DNA from: CAZHGD01 sp964531735
Lineage (GTDB): Bacteria > Armatimonadota > UBA10988
Direction of reading: 5' to 3'
NCBI GenBank assembly: GCA_964531735.1
Contig: CAZHGD010000055.1
Span: forward strand, 1 to 40,552
DNA: 40,552 nt
Shown piece after piece: positions 22,561 to 28,910 of this stretch. A model generated the notes under the pieces. It was not told the origin of the DNA. It made no database searches and worked only from the letters and a program-made list of their open reading frames with translations. Made by a program: the position numbers and the translations under genes. Positions within the stretch are counted from its first letter, which is position 1, and each line of letters opens with the position of its first letter.

Positions 22561-23687
22561 CCCGCACGCTGGCCGTGGCCCACAAGGAGACGCTGCACAT
22601 CGTGCGTGACCCGCGCAGCCTCATCGCCGCGCTCGGGCTGCCGGTGGTACTGCTGGTCATGTACGGGTTCGCGGTCGATTTCGATCTGCACTCGTTGCCG
22701 TTTGCCGTGGTCGATCATGACGCCTCGCCGGCCTCGCGCCGGCTGATCGACACCTGTGCCAGCACCCACGGCTTCCGGTTCATCGGCCTGCTGCCGTCGG
22801 AGACCGACGCCGAGCGCCTGTTCGAGCAGCGGCGCGCCCTGGTGGTGCTGGTCATCCCGCCGGGGTTCCAGCGTCACCTCAAGTCGGGCCGCGAGGCGCC
22901 GCTGCAACTGCTGCTCGACGGTGCCGACGGCAGTACGGCCAACATCGCCCAGGCCTACGCCACCAACGCGGTGGCCGCCGCCGGCCGCGCGCTGACCCAG
23001 CACGAACTGCTGGTGGCCGGCGTGCCGAAGCACATGCTGCGCGCGGTGATCGAGGTGCGCACGCGGGTCCTGTACAACCCCGACCTGCAAAGCCGGCTGT
23101 TCCTGGTGCCCGGACTGATCGGCCTGATCCTGACCATGCTGGCAGCGCTGCTCACCTCGGGCGTGGTGGTGCGCGAGCGCGAGCGCGGGTCGTTCGAGCT
23201 GTTGGCCGCCAGCCCCGTCTCGGCGCGCGAGCTGGTGGTCGGCAAGCTGCTGCCCTACTTCGTGCTGGCCACGGCCGACGTGGTGGTCACCGTCGCGTTC
23301 GGCTGGGTGGTGTTCGGCGTCGCCCCGCAGGGCAGTCTGCTGCTGCTGTTCGCCCTGGCGCTGGCCTACGTCGCCGCGTCGCTGGCCACCGGCCTGCTCA
23401 TCTCCTGTGCCGCGGCCACGCAGCACACCGCCATGCAGTTGGCCATCATGGCCACGGTGGTGCCGACCATGACGCTCTCGGGCTTCGCGTTCCCGGTGCG
23501 GAACATGCCGCTGCCGTTGCAGTACCTGTCGCAGGTCCTGCCCGCCACGCACTTCATGGTGATCGTCCGCGGCATCATCCTCAAGGGCGTCGGGCTGACG
23601 GCGCTGTGGCTGCCCGCGCTCAAGCTGGTCGTCATCGCCGCCGTGCTGATCACGCTGGCCATTCGCCGCTTCCGCAAGACACTCTAG
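22557..23687 (+). CDS. ABC-2 type permease, first of pair (YbhS-like)
   Basis: The 376-residue membrane protein has the ABC-2 topology. One N-terminal segment (SLIAALGLPVVLLVMYGFAV) is followed by a large extracytoplasmic domain (about 45-175) with FAVVDHDASPASRRL. A cluster of five or so membrane segments (about 180-376) contains the family-typical VRERERGSFELLAASPVSARELVVGKLLPY and a final FPVRNMPLPLQYLSQVLPATHFM. It would pair with the following permease to form the pore. ATG 22557 overlaps the ATPase stop as ATGA. Substrate unknown. Confidence 0.9.
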   Translation: MTRTLAVAHKETLHIVRDPRSLIAALGLPVVLLVMYGFAVDFDLHSLPFAVVDHDASPASRRLIDTCASTHGFRFIGLLPSETDAERLFEQRRALVVLVIPPGFQRHLKSGREAPLQLLLDGADGSTANIAQAYATNAVAAAGRALTQHELLVAGVPKHMLRAVIEVRTRVLYNPDLQSRLFLVPGLIGLILTMLAALLTSGVVVRERERGSFELLAASPVSARELVVGKLLPYFVLATADVVVTVAFGWVVFGVAPQGSLLLLFALALAYVAASLATGLLISCAAATQHTAMQLAIMATVVPTMTLSGFAFPVRNMPLPLQYLSQVLPATHFMVIVRGIILKGVGLTALWLPALKLVVIAAVLITLAIRRFRKTL

Positions 23688-23696
23688 GGGCTCGCC

Positions 23697-24815
23697 ATGC
23701 GGCTGCGTCACATGCTGACCAAAGAGATCCTCCAGTTCCGCCGCAATCCGGCGCTACTGCGCATGGCGCTGATCGTGCCGATCATGCAGACCTTGGTGCT
23801 CTCGTTCGCCGCCAACCTGGACGTCACCCGCGTGCCGGTGTCGGTGTGGGACGAGGACCAGACGCAGGACAGCCGCGAACTGCTGGCCCGCGTCACCTCG
23901 TCCACCTACTTCGTGCTCGTCGCCCACCGCCTCGACGGCGAGGCGCTCGTGGCCGACCTCGACGCTGGTCGCGCCGCCCTGGCCGTGCACATTCCGCGCC
24001 ATTTCGGCCGCGACCTGCAGCGGCGCGGCACGGTCCTGCAGTTGCTGGTGGACGGCGCGGACTCGAACAGTGCCACAGTGGCCGCCGGCTACCTGGCCGG
24101 CGTGGCCGCGGCCTACGATGTGCGCGTCTGCAGCGAGTTGGCCACCCGCCGCGGCCTGCGCATGAAGCTGCCACAGGTGGTGGTGCAGTCGCGCGTGCTC
24201 TACAACCCCGACCTCCGCAGCCTGTGGTTCATGGCGCCGGCCGTCCTGGCCTTGGTGCTGACCGTGTTGATGCAGGGCCTGACATCGCTGTCCATCGCCC
24301 GCGAGCGCGAGATCGGCACGCTCGAGCAACTCGTCATGACGCCGATCCGGCCGCTGGAGCTGATGCTCGGCAAGCTGATCCCCTATGGTGCGGTGGGGAC
24401 GGTCAGCGCGATGATCGTCACGTTCTTCGTGGTCGTCGTCCTCGGCGTGCCGATGCGCGGCCACCCGCTGGTCTACATGGCGGCGACGCTGCTGTTCCTC
24501 TTCGCCACGCTCGGCCTCGGACTGGTCATCTCGACCCTCTCGGCCAACCAGCAGCAGGCGCAGCTCTACAACTTCTTCCTGAGCTTCCCCTCGATGCTGC
24601 TGTCGGGCTTCATCTTCCCGGTGGACAACCTGCCCGGCTGGCTCAAGCCCCTGAGCTGGCTGGTGCCGATGACGCACTACCTGGAGGTGAGCCGCGGCGT
24701 CTACCTGCGCGGCTCCGGCGTCGCCGCGCTCTGGCCGCGGCTGCTGGCGCTGGTGCTATTGTCGTCGGCGTTCTTCGTGTTCGGCGCGCTGCGGTTCCGC
24801 AAACGGCTCGATTGA
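23697..24815 (+). CDS. ABC-2 type permease, second of pair (YbhR-like)
   Basis: The 372-residue product is a paralogue of the preceding permease, with the same layout. The N-terminus reads MRLRHMLTKEILQFRRNPAL, then a membrane segment, an extracytoplasmic domain (about 40-165), and C-terminal membrane segments with ARERE-IGTLEQLVMTPIRPLELMLGKLIPY and a FPVDNLPGWLKPLSWLVPMTHY ending. Two different permeases with two different ATPases imply a heteromeric exporter, as for YbhFSR. It is the last gene of the operon. The following 240 bases contain no convincing strong terminator. Confidence 0.9.
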   Translation: MRLRHMLTKEILQFRRNPALLRMALIVPIMQTLVLSFAANLDVTRVPVSVWDEDQTQDSRELLARVTSSTYFVLVAHRLDGEALVADLDAGRAALAVHIPRHFGRDLQRRGTVLQLLVDGADSNSATVAAGYLAGVAAAYDVRVCSELATRRGLRMKLPQVVVQSRVLYNPDLRSLWFMAPAVLALVLTVLMQGLTSLSIAREREIGTLEQLVMTPIRPLELMLGKLIPYGAVGTVSAMIVTFFVVVVLGVPMRGHPLVYMAATLLFLFATLGLGLVISTLSANQQQAQLYNFFLSFPSMLLSGFIFPVDNLPGWLKPLSWLVPMTHYLEVSRGVYLRGSGVAALWPRLLALVLLSSAFFVFGALRFRKRLD

Positions 24816-25014
24816 AGAGCAGGGCGGCTAACGCCAGGCGCCGATGCGGCCCATGTAGCGGTAGACAGCGTCGCGAAGGCGCTGCGCCCAGGCGCCAGCC
24901 ACAGTTCGGGTTCCGTTCTGCCCCGGCCGGCACCACGGTTCAGGCTGGCCGGCCCGGAGTCCTCCTCTGGCGCCGCAGACGCACGGCGGGCGCGAGTGGA
25001 GCGGCTCATGGGGT

Positions 25015-25020
25015 AGAATG
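25015..25020 (+). promoter_or_regulatory. Possible -10 element before the UPF0175 gene
   Basis: TAGAAT at 25015-25020 matches five of six bases of the -10 consensus and lies 36 bases before the likely start of the UPF0175 gene. I see no clear -35 hexamer about 17 bases upstream, so this is a weak prediction. The remainder of 24816-25056 shows no convincing gene. Confidence 0.3.
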
Positions 25021-25056
25021 ACGTTACGGCCGTCGCCCAGGCCGGTGGAGAGAGTC

Positions 25057-25308
25057 TTGGCCACAGTGACCTTGGATCTGCCTGCGGAAGTGCTGTCGGC
25101 GCTCCGGTTGGATCCGGAGAGCTTCGTGCGCGAGATGCGTCTGGCCGCGGCGGTACACTGGTACCAGCGGGGCGAGATATCGCAGGCCGCCGCAGCGGAA
25201 TTGGCGGGGGTCAGCCGGCTGGCCTTCCTTGATCTGCTGGCACACAAGGGCCTCGACGTGTTTGTCGTCGACCTCGACGACCTCAAACGGGAACTGGCTC
25301 GTGGCTGA
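25057..25308 (+). CDS. UPF0175-family small protein (antitoxin-like)
   Basis: The 83-residue product matches the UPF0175 family: a beta-strand start (ATVTLDLPAEVLSALRL), the core helix EMRLAAAVHWYQRGEISQ, and an HTH-like AAAELAGVSRLAFLDLLAHKG ending in an acidic DLDDLKREL. In other genomes UPF0175 proteins often sit beside a PIN-type or DUF3368 toxin and are thought to be antitoxins. No such partner follows here; instead a 35-residue ORF overlaps its end. The TTG at 25057 is chosen because GGAGAG lies six bases upstream; an ATG at 25018 is possible but has no ribosome site and adds a Pro/Arg-rich tail unlike the family. The function is inferred from family only. Confidence 0.72.
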   Translation: MATVTLDLPAEVLSALRLDPESFVREMRLAAAVHWYQRGEISQAAAAELAGVSRLAFLDLLAHKGLDVFVVDLDDLKRELARG

Positions 25309-25408
25309 GGTCGTGGAGATCACCGCCACGACGGTGGTGATCCGGACCGAGACCGGTCTGCGGGAGCTCAACCGGAGCGAGGTGGCTGCGGTGACCTACG
25401 CCGAATAG
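25301..25408 (+). CDS. Possible 35-residue protein coupled to the UPF0175 gene
   Basis: A GTG at 25301 opens a 35-codon frame ending in TAG at 25406-25408 and overlapping the UPF0175 stop by eight bases. Its predicted product alternates hydrophobic and charged residues (AEVVEITATTVVIRTETG, then LRELNRSEVAAVTYAE), as in a small beta-hairpin-helix protein. Codon third positions are GC-rich like real genes nearby. I know no family for it. The tight overlap suggests translational coupling and a partner role, but it could be chance. Confidence 0.4.
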   Translation: MAEVVEITATTVVIRTETGLRELNRSEVAAVTYAE

Positions 25409-25440
25409 CCCGTGCGCCTGCCGAGCGGCCTGGTCTGTGC

Positions 25441-25449
25441 AGGAGGTGA
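25441..25449 (+). promoter_or_regulatory. Strong ribosome-binding site deciding a TTG start
   Basis: AGGAGGTGA is complementary to the 3' end of 16S rRNA over its full length and lies just before the TTG at 25453. It is the strongest Shine-Dalgarno in the window and makes that rare start codon convincing. Confidence 0.75.
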
Positions 25450-25452
25450 CCA

Positions 25453-25887
25453 TTGGCATCCGAGACGCGCACCACAGCGGACCCGCCGGCACCGCGCCGA
25501 CCGTGGTGGAGTCTGTGCTGCCTATCGCTGTTGGCCGCCGGCCTGTTGCTGGCCATGGCTCCGGCTGCCTTCCTGGGCTGGTTGCTCCTGCACGACCCGT
25601 TTGGCGGACAGCGGTTCGATGCCCGGGTCTGGCGGGCACAGGCCGGCTCCCTCAACCCGGACAATCCTCGCGGGCCGATGACCAGCAACCTGCGCCGACA
25701 CCACCTGCGGCGCGGCATGGCCCGGCAGGAGGTGGTTCGGCTGCTCGGCGAGGATGGCGGGGCGGGCCCGCACTCGCTCAGCTATACGCTTGGTGCGTGG
25801 AGCGGTTTTCGGATCGACTACGACACACTGGACATCACCTTCGACGCGAGCGGTCGGTTGGAGCGCACCACGGTGGTGCAGCACTGA
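25453..25887 (+). CDS. Membrane-anchored small protein with BamE/SmpA-like C-terminal domain
   Basis: The 144-residue product has a Pro/Arg N-terminus, one transmembrane segment (about residues 19-46) and an extracytoplasmic domain. Its core, HHLRRGMARQEVVRLLGEDGG followed by LSYTLGAW and LDITFDASGRLERTTVVQH, has the helix-helix then beta-strand pattern of BamE/SmpA-OmlA-like domains, which often read RxGMTxxEVxxLLGxP. It lacks the lipobox Cys of BamE itself, so it is a fold relative rather than the Bam subunit. TTG 25453 is supported by a full AGGAGGTGA. It lies downstream of the UPF0175 pair with a 44-base gap. Function unknown. Confidence 0.6.
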   Translation: MASETRTTADPPAPRRPWWSLCCLSLLAAGLLLAMAPAAFLGWLLLHDPFGGQRFDARVWRAQAGSLNPDNPRGPMTSNLRRHHLRRGMARQEVVRLLGEDGGAGPHSLSYTLGAWSGFRIDYDTLDITFDASGRLERTTVVQH

Positions 25888-26032
25888 GCAAACCGCCACG
25901 CACCCCTTGCGCCGGCCGGCCCGCCCGTGCTACAAGAGCAGAATGCCCGGTCGGCAAGCGCTCGGGCACATGGCTGTCGGCAGGATGGCATCTTGGTGCC
26001 AAGCCGTTCAGCGAACCGAGGGAGTGTAACTC

Positions 26033-26878
26033 ATGGCCACACCGGCAGCGAAGTACCGGGCCCGCGCACGGGCGCTATGCCTCTACCCCGCCCTCCTCGC
26101 CGCACTCGTGCTGGCGGTTGTCCAGGTGGCTCTCGCCGCCGACAGCGCCAAACATCGGCAGACCGGCACATTCTGGCAGAAGGACCCCGAGGCCGGTTTT
26201 GAAGGCGACGGCAGCAACTTCTGCGCGCCCACCTCGGTCGCCAACGGACTGCTCTACCTGGCCCAGGCCCGCGGCCTGACCGGACTGGTCGACGGGACCG
26301 ACCACAAGTCGCAGATTGCGCTGATCAAGGCGCTGGCCGAGCACATGGACACCGATCCGGACATCGGCACCAATCCCAGCAACCTGATCGATGGCCTGAA
26401 CGAGTACCTGCACGCCAAGGGCTTCCAACTCGCCAACCTGGAAATGGCCGGCTGGCGGCGCCTCAAGGCGGAGCACGAGGCGTTCCGCGTCGCCGAGAAA
26501 CCGACGCTGGCCTGGCTGCGCGCGGCCGCCGACGATCCGGACACGATCCTCATCCTCAACAACGGCTGGTACCGCGAGGGCGACGACGGGTACACCCGCA
26601 AGGGCGGCCACTTCGTCATCGCCGTCGGCGCGGGTCCCGGCGCCTCCGAACTCCAGGTGCACAACCCGGCGCTGGAGCCCGAAGAGCAGAAGTCCGAGAC
26701 CTCGGTGGTGCTCGCACCGCTCGGCGCCGAGATCGTGGCCGAGGCCAAGTCCAACGGTGTGGATCAACTGGCGCTCGACGGCTACTTCAAGATGCAGGGA
26801 CCCGGTCTGCCCTTCACCGCCAAGAAGGCCGCCTTCGCCGCCCTCGACTTCGCCATCGCCTTCAAAGTGAAGAAGTAG
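26033..26878 (+). CDS. Exported C39-like cysteine-peptidase-fold protein
   Basis: The 281-residue product has a signal peptide (hydrophobic ALLAALVLAVVQVALA, likely cut near residue 36). A papain-like C39-type domain follows, with candidate Cys64 (SNFCAPTSVANGLLYL), His193 (KGGHFVIAVG) and Asn211 (VHNPAL) in the usual order. The spacing and the Cys-x-Pro-Thr/Ser helix fit a C39-like peptidase domain. Unlike C39 in bacteriocin exporters, it is exported alone and has no ABC domain. It may be an active protease or a binding domain; no substrate is apparent. GGAG lies eight bases before the ATG. The gene is convergent with the prepilin gene across a perfect hairpin. Confidence 0.62.
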   Translation: MATPAAKYRARARALCLYPALLAALVLAVVQVALAADSAKHRQTGTFWQKDPEAGFEGDGSNFCAPTSVANGLLYLAQARGLTGLVDGTDHKSQIALIKALAEHMDTDPDIGTNPSNLIDGLNEYLHAKGFQLANLEMAGWRRLKAEHEAFRVAEKPTLAWLRAAADDPDTILILNNGWYREGDDGYTRKGGHFVIAVGAGPGASELQVHNPALEPEEQKSETSVVLAPLGAEIVAEAKSNGVDQLALDGYFKMQGPGLPFTAKKAAFAALDFAIAFKVKK

Positions 26879-26916
26879 GCGCGCCGAGGCCCTCGCCTGT
26901 GGCCGTCCTCAGCACA

Positions 26917-26948
26917 CGGCCCCGGCAGCGCAGCGGCTGCCGGGGCCG
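26917..26948. terminator. Perfect 13-bp hairpin between convergent genes (bidirectional terminator)
   Basis: Arms 26917-26929 and 26936-26948 are perfectly complementary, all but two pairs being G-C, around a six-base loop. It sits between the C39-like gene and the convergent prepilin gene and would end both transcripts. No T-run follows on either strand. Confidence 0.75.
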
Positions 26949-26974
26949 GATGGTCCGTCGAAGTGGTCCGCCGC

Positions 26975-27700
26975 TTAGGGGTAGATGCGGTTCCGCGTCA
27001 CCTGCTGCGGCGCGCCGCCGGCGCCGTTGTCCATGAACAGCGCCCGGTCCCACGGATAGGTCTTCACATGGCCGTCGTTGTGCGCCATGTTCAGGGTGTT
27101 GTTGTGCGGGAAGTTCGGCGCGGTGCAGGCCGCCCGGTTGATGGTGCCGCAGTTGACATAGCCGCCGCCGAGCATGTTCTGGTCGAACTGGTCGAGGATC
27201 AGCGGCTCCATCGGGTTGTACTGGTCGGGCGACTTCCAGTAGTCGCGGTCCGCCTGCCGCGTCCACAGGAACATGTAGCCGGAAAATCCGACCAGCCCAT
27301 CGCCAATCGCGAAGGTCGCGTTGGCCGGCACGGCCCGGGCCGCCTCGGTGGCCGGCGTGAAGCCGCCGCAGCTCGGGCAGTAGAAGATCTGGTAGTTCTT
27401 CACATACGGCAGGATCTTCGCCATCGACCCGCACTGGTGGTGGACCGTCGGGAAGCCACAGGTCTTGGCGTTGCCGCAACCGGTGCTCGGCACCGCGCCG
27501 CCGGGCGGGTAGAGCCCGTCGTAGTCGCTGGCGTACTGCCGCGCCGCCAGGCCGAGCTGCTTCATGTTGTTGGTGCAGGCCGACTGCCGTGCCTTTTCGC
27601 GCGCCTTGGCGAACACCGGGAAGAGTATCGCCGCCAGAATGGCGATGATCGCAATCACCACCAAAAGCTCGATCAAAGTGAATCCACGTCGTCGCGTCAC
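26975..27700 (-). CDS. Type IV pilin/type II secretion pseudopilin-like protein
   Basis: The 241-residue product begins RRRGFTLIELLVVIAIIAIL, a class III prepilin signal cut by PilD between Gly6 and Phe7, with the Glu5 of the mature form. The helix continues through FPVFAKAREKARQ to a NNMKQLGLAARQY segment and a Cys-containing globular domain, ending in a HNDGHVKTYP motif like the H-x-DG box of this exported family. Armatimonadota and Planctomycetes encode dozens of such proteins, often scattered; their role is not settled. GTG 27700 is chosen because GGAG (27707-27710) precedes it and the basic N-tail is short as expected; the longer frame upstream lacks such support. It is a single gene with no other pilus gene beside it. 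Confidence 0.88.
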   Translation of the reverse strand: MTRRRGFTLIELLVVIAIIAILAAILFPVFAKAREKARQSACTNNMKQLGLAARQYASDYDGLYPPGGAVPSTGCGNAKTCGFPTVHHQCGSMAKILPYVKNYQIFYCPSCGGFTPATEAARAVPANATFAIGDGLVGFSGYMFLWTRQADRDYWKSPDQYNPMEPLILDQFDQNMLGGGYVNCGTINRAACTAPNFPHNNTLNMAHNDGHVKTYPWDRALFMDNGAGGAPQQVTRNRIYP

Positions 27701-27851
27701 TGGTGTCTCCGGCTGGATGGCCCAACATCCCTGCGGTCGAAATGTGCAACTCTTTCGCCACAATCGCGCCAGGCGCGACCCACGAGCCCCAAAACCGACC
27801 CACGGCGGTTGCGCGGGGCGAGCCTAGTTGCGGCGCGCGCGACGGAATTGT

Positions 27852-28910
27852 CTACATACCGGCGGCGGTGTCGAACATGGCGACGATGTTCTCCGGCGGC
27901 GTGCCGGCCTGGATCGCGTGCGACGGTCCCAGGATGTAGCCGCCGTCGCGACCGAGCACCGCCATCCGCTCGGTCACCTCGCGGCGCACGTCGTCGGGCG
28001 TGCCGAACGGCAGCGTGCGCTGGACGCTGATGCCTCCTTCGAAGCACAGCCGGTCGCCGTAGTCGTCCTTGAGCACTTGCGGATCCATGCCCTTGGCGTC
28101 GAATTGCAGCGCCTGCAAGATGTCGATGCCCATGTCGATGAGCCCAGGCACCGCCTCCATCACGCTGCCGTCGGAGTGGTAGATGACCTTGGCGCCGTAC
28201 TCGTGGATGACGCGGTTGAGCCGCGTGTGGTACGGCTTGAGGTGGCGCTCCCACATCGGCAGTGACATCAGTAGGCCCGACTGCCCGCCGATGTCGTCGG
28301 CGGTGAACACCAGGTCGATGCGCCCGCGCGCCGCCGACAGCATGAGACGGAAGTGCGCCTCGTAGAAGCCGCACACGCGCTCGAAGATCGCCTCGGCCAG
28401 TTCCGGCTCCAGCGCCAAATCGCAGAAGATCTGCTCGAACCCGCGCAGGTACCAGGAGCTCTCGAAGATGTTGCCGTTCGCCACCATCAGGCAGTAGTCG
28501 CCCTGCGCCGCCACCGCGGCAATCCGGTCGGGCAGCACCGTGTAGTCGAAGCAGTCGGTCGACGGCCACGGATAGCGCGCCAGATCGTCGAGCGTGCGCG
28601 CGGCCGCCAGCGGGTAGTGCTCGATCTCGTCGTAGGCATCGGCACCGTAGCTCACCGGCGCGCGGCGGACGCCCCAGATGTCGGTGCGCGCCGGTAGCGC
28701 CGGCCCGACATAGGCCGGGCCGACGCTCTGGATGTCGATCAGCGGCGCCAGGTACTGGGCCACGGTCAGCCCGCGCTCGCGGGCCAGGTACTCGCTCAGG
28801 GCTTCGTGCGCCGGACGGTTGATGCCCGAACAGACCATCGCGATCGGCACGCGATCGGTCTCCCGGTGCGCCAGCGCCGTCAGGACACGTTCTCGATGGG
28901 TCATGCTCAT
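27852..28910 (-). CDS. Uroporphyrinogen decarboxylase (URO-D) family protein
   Basis: The 352-residue product starts MSMTHRERVLTALAHRETDRVP, typical of the URO-D/methyltransferase family. It carries VIYHSDGSVMEAVPGLIDMGIDILQALQ and FEGGISVQRTLPFGTPDDVRREV, forming the TIM barrel. The His-x-Asp in YHSDG replaces the His-x-Cys zinc motif of MtaA-type corrinoid methyltransferases, and the arginines of true haem URO-D are not evident, so haem synthesis is unlikely. Such genes recur with glycosidase genes in Armatimonadota-like and Planctomycetes genomes with no established function. ATG 28910 overlaps the upstream stop as ATGA; a second ATG at 28904 is possible. It is the last gene of the four-gene minus-strand operon. 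Confidence 0.82.
   Translation of the reverse strand: MSMTHRERVLTALAHRETDRVPIAMVCSGINRPAHEALSEYLARERGLTVAQYLAPLIDIQSVGPAYVGPALPARTDIWGVRRAPVSYGADAYDEIEHYPLAAARTLDDLARYPWPSTDCFDYTVLPDRIAAVAAQGDYCLMVANGNIFESSWYLRGFEQIFCDLALEPELAEAIFERVCGFYEAHFRLMLSAARGRIDLVFTADDIGGQSGLLMSLPMWERHLKPYHTRLNRVIHEYGAKVIYHSDGSVMEAVPGLIDMGIDILQALQFDAKGMDPQVLKDDYGDRLCFEGGISVQRTLPFGTPDDVRREVTERMAVLGRDGGYILGPSHAIQAGTPPENIVAMFDTAAGM

Noticed and set aside
24828..25286. 152-residue minus-strand frame in the gap after the exporter
   Set aside because: The part opposite the UPF0175 gene is antisense, and the remainder (ending QRLRDAVYRYMGRIGAW) matches no family I know. It might be a remnant, but the support is too thin.
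26033..27700. Bacteriocin export system suggested by the C39-like domain
   Set aside because: The C39-like protein has a signal peptide and no ABC domain; no double-glycine leader peptide was seen nearby, and the ABC exporter at 18711-24815 is of the YbhGFSR type.
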